Source: Labedaea rhizosphaerae (GTDB lineage: Bacteria; Actinomycetota; Actinomycetes; Mycobacteriales; Pseudonocardiaceae). Taken from it: a DNA stretch of 64,000 nt. Location: NCBI RefSeq assembly GCF_004362825.1, contig NZ_SNXZ01000002.1, positions 1,111,365 to 1,175,364 of the forward strand. The letters run 5' to 3'. This document shows, in pieces, positions 23,255 to 31,882 of this stretch (the first letter of the stretch is position 1; every line of letters starts with the position of its first letter). The notes beneath the pieces were generated by a model. It saw only the letters and a list, made by a program, of their open reading frames with translations. It had not been told where the DNA came from and searched no databases. The translations under genes were made by a program, and so were the position numbers.

Positions 23255-24100
23255 ATGCGTCCTCGCCTGCTCGCTCTTGCGACCGCTTTCGTCGTGGCCG
23301 GCTCCGTCGCCGCCGCCACCCCCGCCGCTGCTTCCGGGTTCCCGCACGTCGCGCCCCTGCGCGTGATGGCCTACAACATCCATTCGGCCATCGGCGAGGA
23401 CGGCGTCCTCGACGTCGACCGCACCGCGGCGACGATCGCCGCGCAGCACCCGGACGTGGTCGGTCTCGAAGAGGTCGACGTCAACTGGGCGACCCGGAGC
23501 AACTACCTCGACGAGGCCCGCGAGCTCGCGCAACGCCTGCACATGCACGTGTTCTTCGCGCCCATCTACGACCTGCCGCCGGACCGGCCGGGTGCGCCGA
23601 ACCGCCAGTTCGGCGTGGCCGTGCTGACGCGCCTTCCCGTGCTGGCAACGGAAAACCACCCGATCACCCGGCTGTCCACCCAGGACCCGAATCCGGTGCC
23701 GGCTCCCGCGCCCGGGTTCGGCGAGGTCGTGGTGAACGACCGCGGGGTGCGGGTGCACGTGTACGTGACGCACCTGGACTACCGGGCGGACCCCGCGGTG
23801 CGCGCCATGCAGGTGGCCGACACGCTGTCCATCTTGGACTCCGACCCCGTTGGGGAACCGCAGATCCTGATCGGCGACTTCAACGCCGAGCCGTCGGCGC
23901 CGGAGCTCGCGCCCCTGTTGGCCCGCATGCAGGACACGGCGCCGGCGGGTGCGCCGACCTACCCGGCGGACGTGCCGACCAAGAAGATCGACTACGTGAC
24001 GGCGGCCGGCTGGTTCCGGGTGCTGGGCGGGTCGGTGCCGGACACCCTGGCGTCGGACCACCGCCCGGTCGTGACGCAGTTGCTGGTCGGCCGCGGCTAG
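23255..24100 (+). CDS. Secreted endonuclease/exonuclease/phosphatase family protein
   Basis: A 281-residue protein with a signal peptide (LLALATAFVVAGSVAAATPA, cleaved after AAAS). The EEP motifs are in order: MAYNIHSAIGEDGVLD, VVGLEEVDVNW, FGVAVLTRLPVL, YVTHLDYRADPAVR, ILIGDFNAEPSAPEL and LASDHRPVV. This covers the metal-binding Asn and Glu, the Asp-x-Asn pair and the terminal Asp-His. It is an extracellular metal-dependent phosphodiesterase or nuclease of unknown substrate. A 22-bp repeat array begins just after its stop. Confidence 0.88.
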   Translation: MRPRLLALATAFVVAGSVAAATPAAASGFPHVAPLRVMAYNIHSAIGEDGVLDVDRTAATIAAQHPDVVGLEEVDVNWATRSNYLDEARELAQRLHMHVFFAPIYDLPPDRPGAPNRQFGVAVLTRLPVLATENHPITRLSTQDPNPVPAPAPGFGEVVVNDRGVRVHVYVTHLDYRADPAVRAMQVADTLSILDSDPVGEPQILIGDFNAEPSAPELAPLLARMQDTAPAGAPTYPADVPTKKIDYVTAAGWFRVLGGSVPDTLASDHRPVVTQLLVGRG

Positions 24101-24105
24101 CTTCC

Positions 24106-24292
24106 CGGCGTGTCCCACACTCGCGCCGGGTGTGTCCCCCGCTCCCGCAGGGCGTGTCCCACACTCGAGCGGTTCGTGTCCCACACTCGCGCAAGGCGTG
24201 TCCGACAACGAATGTGGGACACGCGCCCCTTGGACGTGGGCCACACCCGGCCTGAACGTGGGACACACCACGCGCCAACGCGGGACACCCGG
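24106..24292. repeat. 22-bp GTGTCCC repeat array that inverts in the middle
   Basis: GTGTCCC-type cores occur on the plus strand at 24110, 24132, 24154, 24176 and 24198, exactly 22 bp apart. From 24214 the array continues in the opposite orientation, with GTGGGACAC-type cores at 24214, 24236, 24258 and 24280, again 22 bp apart. The plus units follow the stop of the nuclease gene in sense orientation. The junction forms an inverted repeat around 24198-24222. No reading frame here looks coding. Confidence 0.9.
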
Positions 24293-24337
24293 AGCGGAAC
24301 AACCAACCCCGAGACCAACCCGCAGCCAACCTCGCCC

Positions 24338-24460
24338 GTGGGTTCGGTTTTACACGGGGCACGACGGCCCTAAACTCGCGCGGTGCGGGCGCCTCCCCTT
24401 CCTGCCCGTTTTAGCGCCCGCAGGGCCGTCGTGGGGGTCCCCGTGTCAAACCGAACCCAC
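24338..24460. repeat. 123-bp imperfect inverted repeat (large hairpin)
   Basis: The left arm 24338-24371 (starting GTGGGTTCGGTTT) is complementary to 24422-24460 with one mismatch and one 5-nt bulge. A second, inner helix TGCGGGCGC (24384-24392) pairs with 24414-24422. It lies midway between two opposed 22-bp arrays, in a 511-bp gene-free gap between convergent genes. Possible explanations are a MITE-like element, a bidirectional terminator or a structured RNA. I see no ORF within it. Confidence 0.85.
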
Positions 24461-24494
24461 CCCAAAGACCCTGAACACAACGTCGGACTCACCC

Positions 24495-24604
24495 GACGCC
24501 AACAGGGGACACACCCAGCCTCAACGTGGGACACACCGGGTCGGATGAGGGGACACACCCGGTCGGAACGGGGGACACACCCCACGCGAACGTGGGACAC
24601 GCCT
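24495..24604 (-). repeat. Five 22-bp GTGTCCC repeats downstream of the 24612-24830 gene
   Basis: GGGACAC cores lie at 24506, 24528, 24550, 24572 and 24594, all 22 bp apart. They read GTGTCCC on the minus strand, which is the sense strand of the gene that ends at 24612. The array thus begins 8 bp past that stop codon. It has the same period and core as the other arrays. Confidence 0.88.
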
Positions 24605-24611
24605 GAGGAGG

Positions 24612-24830
24612 TCAGAACTCTTCGGCGTCTTCGCGCAGGCGGTATTCGCAGCCGTACTCCACGGAGTAGGCCAGGTCGTAGTGGTGGACGATCTTCGGGC
24701 CGCCGTGCAGGTGGATGTGCCGGACGGTTTCCTTGGGCTCGTCCGGCGGCGCACCAAGGGTGTCCACACGACCGTCCAGCGGCCCACCGACATAGCGCAC
24801 CACGTAAGACGCGGTTTCGTCAGCGGTCAT
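24612..24830 (-). CDS. Small hypothetical protein with YVGGPLDGR motif
   Basis: A 72-residue protein (MTADETASYVVRYVGGPLDG...). The YVGGPLDGR and HHYDLAYSVEYGCEYRLRED segments look like a compact beta-rich domain seen in short actinobacterial and phage-like proteins. No function is known to me. Its ATG at 24830 overlaps the stop of the upstream membrane-protein gene (ATGA), so they are co-translated. A 22-bp repeat array follows. Confidence 0.7.
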   Translation of the reverse strand: MTADETASYVVRYVGGPLDGRVDTLGAPPDEPKETVRHIHLHGGPKIVHHYDLAYSVEYGCEYRLREDAEEF

Positions 24831-25153
24831 TCGCCGAACCAATGCTGCAGGACGAACACCACCGTGTCCCAGGCGGCCACGGCCACGCCCAGCATGATCA
24901 GCAGGACCAGGATCCCCGCGGTCAGCCTGCGGTGCCCGCCGAGGCGGTTCGCCGACTCGGCGAAGTCCTGGATGCCGGAGACGTAGCCCTCGACGGTGTA
25001 ACCCGGCCCACTGCGGCGGATCCGGTCCAGGTGCTCGGCGAACGCGCGGGCCTCCGGGTCCTCGGGGTCGAGGCCCAGCAGCTCGTCCTCGTGGAACCGG
25101 TCGGGACGACGCTCATCGTCGTCCGGCTCGCCGATGGTCCCGCTGACTCCCAT
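24827..25153 (-). CDS. Hypothetical protein with C-terminal membrane anchor
   Basis: A 108-residue protein. An acidic N-terminal half (DDDERRPDRFHEDELLGLDPED) is followed by FAESANRLGGHRRLTAG and one C-terminal membrane segment (ILVLLIMLGVAVAAWDTVVF). Topology suggests a tail-anchored cytoplasmic domain. It is translationally coupled to the small gene after it. I do not recognise the family. Confidence 0.7.
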   Translation of the reverse strand: MGVSGTIGEPDDDERRPDRFHEDELLGLDPEDPEARAFAEHLDRIRRSGPGYTVEGYVSGIQDFAESANRLGGHRRLTAGILVLLIMLGVAVAAWDTVVFVLQHWFGE

Positions 25154-25188
25154 CCGTCCACCGTAGCTCCAGGCGGACGGTTCTGGCG

Positions 25189-25755
25189 TCAGGTGACCTT
25201 CACGGCGTCGACGACGAACACCAGCGTCTCGTTGGGCTGGATGCCGTTGCCGCCCGGCCCGTAGCCGAGGTCCGGCGGGATGATCAGCAACCGCCGGCCA
25301 CCCTCCTTGATGCCGATCATGCCCTTGTTCCAGCCGTCGATGACCTGCGCGTGCCCCAGGTCCTCGATCGGGAACGGCTGACCGCGGTCGAAGGAGTTGT
25401 CCAGCACCTGCTTGTCCGACCACGTGACCAGCAGGTAGTTGGTCTGCACGGTCGACCCTTTGGCGGCCTTCTTGCCCGACCCGGCCGACAGGTCCTTGAT
25501 GACCAGCTTGGTCGGCGGCGCGCAGGTGTCCGGGATCGTCACCTCGGGCTTCGCGCCGAACTTGCCGGCGACCTTGATGTCCGCCGCCGTGCACTCGGGC
25601 TTGTCGGCCACCGTGGGGCCCGCCGCGGACGTACCGGTCGGCGCCTCCGGCGCCGGCGGTGCGGCCGGTGCGGCCGGGGTGTTGCCGCCGGCACCGGCGT
25701 CGCGGGAACCGCAGGCGGTCAGGACGAAGACGAGGACCAGGAGGATCTTGCGCAC
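25189..25755 (-). CDS. FKBP-type peptidyl-prolyl isomerase lipoprotein
   Basis: A 188-residue lipoprotein: VRKILLVLVFVLTAC gives the signal and lipobox, followed by an Ala/Pro-rich linker. The C-terminal 110 residues are an FKBP domain (VQTNYLLVTWSDKQVLDNSF, PFPIEDLGHAQVIDGWNKGM, GGRRLLIIPPDLGYGPGG, LVFVVDAVKVT). The active-site aromatic and Ile/Trp positions are present. It would assist folding of exported proteins at the outer face of the membrane. The GTG at 25755 starts right at the signal peptide. It lies 23 bp downstream of ctaB. Confidence 0.88.
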   Translation of the reverse strand: MRKILLVLVFVLTACGSRDAGAGGNTPAAPAAPPAPEAPTGTSAAGPTVADKPECTAADIKVAGKFGAKPEVTIPDTCAPPTKLVIKDLSAGSGKKAAKGSTVQTNYLLVTWSDKQVLDNSFDRGQPFPIEDLGHAQVIDGWNKGMIGIKEGGRRLLIIPPDLGYGPGGNGIQPNETLVFVVDAVKVT

Positions 25756-25778
25756 GGGGCGCAACCCTACGGGACCGC

Positions 25779-26711
25779 TCAGAACGGCCAGCCGGTGACC
25801 GGCAACGACAGCGCCGAGTCCACCGCGAGCGCCACGAACACCGCGCACAAGTACGAGTTGGACAAGTGGAACAACTTCATCGGGTCGCTGCGCTCGCCCC
25901 GGCGCACCACGTTGTGCAGGCGGTGCGACGCGATCAGGAACCACGCCCCGAGCACCGCCGCGAGCCCGGCGTAGAGCCAGCCGGTCGCGGGCACGAGCAG
26001 CAGGCTGCACAGCACCATCGCCCACGAGTAGAGGACGATCCGGAACGACACCTGCGTGGCGGTCGCCACCGCCGGGAGCATCGGCACGCCGGCGTTGACG
26101 TAGTCGTCCTTGAACTTCATGGCCAGCGCCCACGAGTGGGGCGGTGTCCAGAAGAAGATCACGCCGAACATCACGAACGCCGGCCAGCCGACGTTGTTCG
26201 TCACCGCGGCCCAGCCGATCACCACCGGCATGCAGCCCGCGATGCCGCCCCACACGATGTTCTGTGACGTTCGCCGCTTCAACAGCATCGTGTAGACGAA
26301 GACGTAGAAGAGGATCGCGCCGACGGCCATCACGGCGGCCAGCAGATTCGTGGTGAGCAGCAGGAAGCCGAAGGAGATCAGCCCCAGGACCACCCCGAAC
26401 ACGAGCGCGTTGCGGGTGGGCACCTGGTGCTTGACCAACGGCCGCGCGCTGGTGCGCTTCATGACCGCGTCGATGTCGGCGTCGACCACGCAGTTGAGCG
26501 CGCCGGCGCTGCCCGCCGCGAGCGTGCCGCCGACCAGGGTGGCCAGCACCAACAGCGGCGACGGGATGCCCCGCTGCGCCAACAGCATCGCGGGCACGGT
26601 CGTGACCAGCAGCTGCTCGATGATGCGCGGCTTGGTCAGTGCGACGTAGGCACGGACCACTTCCCTGCGGGTGCGGGTGGTACGGGGTGTCGCCTCGGAG
26701 GTGGTGCTCAC
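25779..26711 (-). CDS. ctaB: Protoheme IX farnesyltransferase (heme O synthase)
   Basis: A 310-residue polytopic membrane protein of the UbiA superfamily. The first Asp-rich motif is clear: [20 protein letters not shown]. The second region has [20 protein letters not shown]. It transfers a farnesyl group to heme B to form heme O for aa3-type cytochrome oxidase. It is divergent from tkt with 270 bp between the two starts, a standard actinobacterial arrangement. Confidence 0.93.
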   Translation of the reverse strand: MSTTSEATPRTTRTRREVVRAYVALTKPRIIEQLLVTTVPAMLLAQRGIPSPLLVLATLVGGTLAAGSAGALNCVVDADIDAVMKRTSARPLVKHQVPTRNALVFGVVLGLISFGFLLLTTNLLAAVMAVGAILFYVFVYTMLLKRRTSQNIVWGGIAGCMPVVIGWAAVTNNVGWPAFVMFGVIFFWTPPHSWALAMKFKDDYVNAGVPMLPAVATATQVSFRIVLYSWAMVLCSLLLVPATGWLYAGLAAVLGAWFLIASHRLHNVVRRGERSDPMKLFHLSNSYLCAVFVALAVDSALSLPVTGWPF

Positions 26712-26981
26712 CGCGTCCCACTCATCCGAGCCGTGCTCGTCGCTGTTTCCCGACCGTCGGTCACAACCGCGAATAGTAGCCGCGCTACGCGTGCACCCCC
26801 TCTTCGGGTGGCATGCGGCGCGCGCGGTCCGAGGTCATCCACCGGCGAGCGCGCCCGCGACTAGGCTGTGGCTCGGACGAGGGAGAACAGCGGGGGTCGC
26901 GCCCCGTCCGGCCGACGTCTGCGACGGCATCGCCGGCGTCGAGGCGCCCCTTTCACGAGAAGGAACTGGGAGCAACTGTCC

Positions 26982-29081
26982 GTGGCCAACACCGATTCCG
27001 CCGAAGTCTCCACGCTCACCGCCGCACACCTGCCGGACGACTGGACCGACCTGGACAAGCGGGCCGTGGACACCATCCGGGTGCTCGCCGCCGACGCCGT
27101 CCAGAAGGTCGGCAACGGCCACCCGGGCACCGCGATGAGCCTCGCGCCCACCGCCTACTCGCTGTTCCAGCGGATCATGCGGCACGACCCCGCGGACCCG
27201 GAGTGGGTCGGCCGCGACCGGTTCGTGCTCTCCTGCGGGCACTCCAGCCTGACGCTCTACATCCAGCTCTTCCTGTCCGGCTACGGGCTCGAGCTCGCCG
27301 ACCTCGAAGCGTTGCGCACCTGGGGTTCGCGCACGCCGGGTCACCCCGAGCACGGCCACACCGCGGGCGTAGAGATGACCACCGGCCCGCTCGGCCAGGG
27401 GCTCGCGAGCGCGGTCGGCATGGCGATGGCGGCGCGGCGCGAGCGCGGCCTGCTCGACCCCGACGCGGCACCGGGCGAGAGCATCTTCGACCACCACATC
27501 TACGTGCTCGCCTCCGACGGTGACATCGAGGAAGGCGTCACGTCCGAGGCCTCGTCGCTGGCCGGGCGCCAGGAGCTGGGCAACCTCGTGGTGATCTACG
27601 ACGACAACAAGATCTCCATCGAGGACAACACGAACATCGCGCTCTCCGAGGACACCGCCGCCCGCTACGAGGCCTACGGCTGGCACGTGCAGGTGGTCGA
27701 GGGCGGCGAGAACGTCGCGGGCATCCTCGAGGCCATCGAGAACGCCAAGGCCGAGACGACCCGGCCGTCGTTCATCCTGCTGCGCACGATCATCGGCTAC
27801 CCGGCGCCGAACCTGATGAACACCGGCAAGGCGCACGGCGCCGCGCTGGGCGACGCCGAGGTCGCCGAGGTCAAGAAGATCCTGGGCTTCGACCCGGAGA
27901 AGAACTTCCAGGTCGAGGACGAGGTGCTCGCCCACGCCCGCGAGGTCGCCGAGCGCGGCAAGCAGGCGCACGCCGAGTGGAACGAGCGGTACGCGGCGTG
28001 GGCTGAGGCCAACCCCGAGCGTGCCGCGTTCGCCGATCGGCTGCGCACGCACACGCTGCCCGACGGCTGGGCCGACGCGCTGCCCAGCTGGGACCCGGAC
28101 CCGAAGGGCGTCGCGACCCGCAAGGCCTCCGGTGAGGTGCTCACGGCGCTCGCCGGCGTGCTGCCCGAGCTGTGGGGTGGCTCGGCCGACCTCGCCGAGT
28201 CCAACAACACCACCATGAAGGGCGCCGACTCGTTCGGCCCGGAGAAGGCCTCCACCGACATGTGGCAGGCCAACCCGTACGGCCGCACGCTGCACTTCGG
28301 CGTCCGCGAGCACGCGATGGGCTCGATCCTCAACGGCATCGCCCTGCACGGCGGCACCCGCCCGTACGGCGCGACGTTCCTGGTGTTCAGCGACTACATG
28401 CGCCCGCCGGTGCGCCTGGCCGCGCTGATGAAGCTGCCGGTCACCTACGTGTGGACGCACGACTCGATCGGCCTCGGCGAGGACGGCCCGACCCACCAGC
28501 CGATCGAGCACCTCGCGGCGCTGCGCGCCATCCCCGGGCTCAACGTGGTGCGCCCCGGCGACGCCAACGAGACCGCGGCGGCGTGGGCGGCCGTGCTCGA
28601 GGACGTCCACGCGCCGTCGGGCCTGGCGCTGACCAGGCAGAACCTGCCGACGCTGGAAGGCACCAAGGAGAAGGCCCGCGAGGGCGTCAAGCGCGGTGGC
28701 TACGTTTTGGCCGACGCGAGCGGCGGTACCCCGCAGGTGGTGTTGATCGCGACCGGGTCCGAGCTGCAACTGGCCGTGGCGGCGCGGGAGACCCTGGAGG
28801 CCGACGGCGTGCCGACCCGCGTCGTGTCGATGCCGTGCGTGGAGTGGTTCGAGGCGCAGGACCAGGCCTACCGCGACTCGGTGCTGCCGCCGACGGTCAC
28901 CGCCCGGGTCACCGTCGAGGCGGGAATTGCCCAGCCCTGGTACCGGTTCCTCGGTACAGGGGGTCAGGCCGTCTCGATCGAGCACTTCGGCGCCTCCGCC
29001 GACTACAAGACCCTGTTCAAGGAGTTCGGGTTCACGCCGGAGGCCGTGGTCGACGCCGCGCGCCGCGCCCTCGGCAACTGA
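26982..29081 (+). CDS. tkt: Transketolase
   Basis: A 699-residue TPP enzyme. It has [20 protein letters not shown], the TPP-binding [18 protein letters not shown] with [10 protein letters not shown], catalytic-region [18 protein letters not shown], and [20 protein letters not shown]. It moves two-carbon units between sugar phosphates in the pentose-phosphate pathway. The GTG at 26982 fits relatives ([12 protein letters not shown]); the open frame to 26868 is a chance extension. It is the first gene of the tkt-tal-pgi-zwf-opcA-pgl operon. Confidence 0.95.
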   Translation: MANTDSAEVSTLTAAHLPDDWTDLDKRAVDTIRVLAADAVQKVGNGHPGTAMSLAPTAYSLFQRIMRHDPADPEWVGRDRFVLSCGHSSLTLYIQLFLSGYGLELADLEALRTWGSRTPGHPEHGHTAGVEMTTGPLGQGLASAVGMAMAARRERGLLDPDAAPGESIFDHHIYVLASDGDIEEGVTSEASSLAGRQELGNLVVIYDDNKISIEDNTNIALSEDTAARYEAYGWHVQVVEGGENVAGILEAIENAKAETTRPSFILLRTIIGYPAPNLMNTGKAHGAALGDAEVAEVKKILGFDPEKNFQVEDEVLAHAREVAERGKQAHAEWNERYAAWAEANPERAAFADRLRTHTLPDGWADALPSWDPDPKGVATRKASGEVLTALAGVLPELWGGSADLAESNNTTMKGADSFGPEKASTDMWQANPYGRTLHFGVREHAMGSILNGIALHGGTRPYGATFLVFSDYMRPPVRLAALMKLPVTYVWTHDSIGLGEDGPTHQPIEHLAALRAIPGLNVVRPGDANETAAAWAAVLEDVHAPSGLALTRQNLPTLEGTKEKAREGVKRGGYVLADASGGTPQVVLIATGSELQLAVAARETLEADGVPTRVVSMPCVEWFEAQDQAYRDSVLPPTVTARVTVEAGIAQPWYRFLGTGGQAVSIEHFGASADYKTLFKEFGFTPEAVVDAARRALGN

Positions 29082-29112
29082 CCCCGCGACTTCTTTCCGA
29101 GGAGGAATTCCC

Positions 29113-30246
29113 ATGGCAGTCGATCGCCTCGGCGCCCTGAGCGCCGCCGGTGTCTCCATCTGGCTCGACGACCTGTCCCGCGAACGGCTCGAGAGCGGCA
29201 ACCTCGCCGAGCTGATCCGCGACAAGCACGTCGTCGGCGTCACCACCAACCCGACGATCTTCGCGACGGCCCTGTCCAAGGGCGAGTCCTACGACGCGCA
29301 TGTCCGCGAGCTCGCGGCCCGCGGCGCCGACGTGGACGCCACCGTCCGCGAGATCACCACCACCGACGTCCGCAACGCGTGCGACCTGTTCCGCGACATC
29401 TTCGAGGCCACCGACGGCGTGGACGGCCGGGTGTCCATCGAGGTCGACCCGCGCCTGGCCCACGACTTGGACAAGACCACCGCCGAGGCCCAGGACCTCT
29501 GGAAGACGGTGGACCGGCCGAACCTGTACGTGAAGATCCCGGCCACCCAGGAAGGCATCCCGGCGATCGCCAAGACGCTCGCCGAGGGCATCAACGTCAA
29601 CGTGACGCTGATCTTCTCCGTCGAGCGCTACCGCGAGGTCATGAACGCGTACCTCGACGGCCTCGAAGGCGCCAAGGCCAACGGCCACGACCTGTCGAAG
29701 CTCACGTCCGTGGCGTCGTTCTTCGTGTCCCGTGTGGACACCGAGGTGGACAAGCGCCTGGACGCCATCGGCACCGACGAGGCGAAGGCGTTGCGCGGCA
29801 AGGCCGCCATCGCCAACGCGCGGCTGGCCTACGCGGCGTTCGAGGAGGTCTTCTCCAGCGACCGCTGGAAGGCCCTCGCCGCGCAGGGCGCCAAGCCGCA
29901 GCGTCCACTGTGGGCGTCCACCGGCACCAAGAACCCCGACTATCCGGACACCTTGTACGTCGACGAGCTCGTCGTCGCCGACACGGTGAACACAATGCCC
30001 GAGAAAACGCTGCACGCGGTCGCCGACCACGGCAGGATGTCCGGCGACAGCTTCCCCGACAAGGTCACCGGCACCAAGGACGAGGCGGCCCAGGTCTACA
30101 CGGACCTGTCCGCGGCCGGGATCGACATCGACGACGTCTTCCTGACCCTCGAGAACGAGGGCGTGGAGAAGTTCGAGAAGTCGTGGGTCGAACTGCTGGA
30201 TACGGTGTCCGGTCAACTGGACAAGGCCGGGAACGGAAAGGGCTGA
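29113..30246 (+). CDS. tal: Transaldolase
   Basis: A 377-residue enzyme of the long actinobacterial transaldolase type. It begins [20 protein letters not shown] with [14 protein letters not shown] and the Schiff-base lysine in [36 protein letters not shown] and [15 protein letters not shown] follow. It exchanges three-carbon units between sedoheptulose-7-P and glyceraldehyde-3-P. The ATG at 29113 has GAGGAGGAA upstream and lies 31 bp after tkt. Confidence 0.95.
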   Translation: MAVDRLGALSAAGVSIWLDDLSRERLESGNLAELIRDKHVVGVTTNPTIFATALSKGESYDAHVRELAARGADVDATVREITTTDVRNACDLFRDIFEATDGVDGRVSIEVDPRLAHDLDKTTAEAQDLWKTVDRPNLYVKIPATQEGIPAIAKTLAEGINVNVTLIFSVERYREVMNAYLDGLEGAKANGHDLSKLTSVASFFVSRVDTEVDKRLDAIGTDEAKALRGKAAIANARLAYAAFEEVFSSDRWKALAAQGAKPQRPLWASTGTKNPDYPDTLYVDELVVADTVNTMPEKTLHAVADHGRMSGDSFPDKVTGTKDEAAQVYTDLSAAGIDIDDVFLTLENEGVEKFEKSWVELLDTVSGQLDKAGNGKG

Positions 30247-30256
30247 GGCCGGCAAC

Positions 30257-31882
30257 ATGGCAGAGCCGCAGGGTGAGCTCAACATCAACGTCTCCATCAC
30301 GGACGAGCGGCTCGCCGGCGAGGCGGCGCCGCTCGTCGACGAACTCGTCGCCGACAACGTCGCCTCGAAGATGACCGCCCAGGACCCCACGCTGTGGGGT
30401 GAGGCGGCGCGGTCCGAGGCAGCCATCCGGCTGTCGTGGACCACGCTCGCCGAGTCGTCCCGGCCGCTGCTGGCCGAGATCGACGCGTTGCGCGCGGAAC
30501 TGCGCGGCGAGGGCGTCGACCGCGTCGTGCTGGCCGGGATGGGCGGCTCGTCGCTGGCGCCGGAGGTGATCACCCGCACCGCCGACGTCCCGCTGGTGGT
30601 CCTCGACACCACCGACCCGGCTCAGGTCGCCGACGCGCTCGCGGGCGATCTGAGCCGCACGGTGCTCGTGGTGTCGTCCAAGTCGGGCTCCACCGTGGAG
30701 ACCGACAGCCACCGCCGGATCTTCGCGAAGGCGTTCGAGGCCAACGGCGTCGACGCCGCTTCGCGCATGGTCGTGGTGACCGATCCCGGGTCGCCGCTGG
30801 AGAAGCTCGCGACCGAGGCGGGCTACCGCAAGGTCTTCACCGCCGACCCGCACGTGGGTGGGCGCTACTCCGCGCTGACCGCGTTCGGGCTGGTGCCCGC
30901 CGGTCTCGCGGGCGCGGACATCACCGGGCTGCTCGACGACGCGGCCGCCGCGGGTGAGCTGCTCTCGGCGGACTCGCCCGACAACCCGGCGCTGCGGCTG
31001 GCCGCGGCGCTCGCCGTGCGCCACTCGACCGGCGCGGAGAAGGTCGTCTTCGCCGACACCGGCTCGGGCATCAAGGGCTTCCCCGACTGGGTGGAGCAGC
31101 TGATCGCGGAGTCCACCGGCAAGGAGGGCACCGGCCTGCTGCCGGTGGCCACCGAGGGCCCGGAGGCCGTGGGCTTCGCCGACGCGAAGGACGACGCCAC
31201 GACCGTCGCGATCGGACCGGCGGTGGCGGGCGCGCGGATCGCCACCGAAGGCCCGCTCGGCGGGCTGATGTTGTTGTGGGAGTACGCGACCGCGGTCGCC
31301 GGGCGGATGCTCGGCATCAACCCGTTCGACCAGCCCGACGTCGAGGCGGCCAAGAAGGCAGCGCGCGCGCTGCTGGACGACCCGGAAGCCGGCAAGTCGG
31401 GTGCGCCCGCGCTGACCGACGGCACCGTCGAGGTGTACGGGAACGTTCCCGAGGGCACGAGCACGCTGGCCGCGGCGCTCAAGGCGTTCTTCGGCGAGCT
31501 GCCCGATTTCGGTTACGTCGCCGTGCAGGTCTACCTCGACCGGCTGGACGACGCGTCAGCCGCGCTGCTGCGCCCGGAGATCGCACGCATCACCGGCGCG
31601 CAGACCACGTTCGGCTGGGGCCCGCGGTTCCTGCACTCGACCGGCCAGTACCACAAGGGCGGTCACCAGAACGGGATCTTCCTGCAGGTCACGGGCGCGA
31701 ACGAGCAGGACCTCGAGGTGCCCGACCGCCCGTACACCCTCGGCGTGCTGCAGAAGGCGCAGGCGCTGGGCGACGGTCAGGTGTTGCTCGAGCACGGACG
31801 GCCAGTGTTGCGCCTGCACCTGACCGATCGCGCCGCCGGACTGGCGCGCGTCGTCGAGGCTTTGTCGGAGGTCGGCAAGTGA
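30257..31882 (+). CDS. pgi: Glucose-6-phosphate isomerase
   Basis: A 541-residue protein with tandem SIS-type domains. LAGMGGSSLAPEVITRTADV and VLVVSSKSGSTVETDSHRRI mark the sugar-phosphate binding sites. The later NPFDQPDVEAAKKAARALL and LHSTGQYHKGGHQNGIFLQV segments are typical of PGI from pentose-phosphate operons. It interconverts glucose-6-P and fructose-6-P. It starts 10 bp after tal, and its stop overlaps the zwf GTG. Confidence 0.93.
   Translation: MAEPQGELNINVSITDERLAGEAAPLVDELVADNVASKMTAQDPTLWGEAARSEAAIRLSWTTLAESSRPLLAEIDALRAELRGEGVDRVVLAGMGGSSLAPEVITRTADVPLVVLDTTDPAQVADALAGDLSRTVLVVSSKSGSTVETDSHRRIFAKAFEANGVDAASRMVVVTDPGSPLEKLATEAGYRKVFTADPHVGGRYSALTAFGLVPAGLAGADITGLLDDAAAAGELLSADSPDNPALRLAAALAVRHSTGAEKVVFADTGSGIKGFPDWVEQLIAESTGKEGTGLLPVATEGPEAVGFADAKDDATTVAIGPAVAGARIATEGPLGGLMLLWEYATAVAGRMLGINPFDQPDVEAAKKAARALLDDPEAGKSGAPALTDGTVEVYGNVPEGTSTLAAALKAFFGELPDFGYVAVQVYLDRLDDASAALLRPEIARITGAQTTFGWGPRFLHSTGQYHKGGHQNGIFLQVTGANEQDLEVPDRPYTLGVLQKAQALGDGQVLLEHGRPVLRLHLTDRAAGLARVVEALSEVGK

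Noticed and set aside
24110-24600. Short ORFs through the GTGTCCC arrays
   Set aside because: They encode only the repeated Ser-His-Thr-Arg / Cys-Val-Pro pattern produced by the 22-bp repeats and have no ribosome-binding sites.
26835-29279. 814-codon minus-strand frame opposite tkt
   Set aside because: Antisense shadow of the transketolase gene; composition is Arg/His/Val/Gly-rich with no domain pattern.
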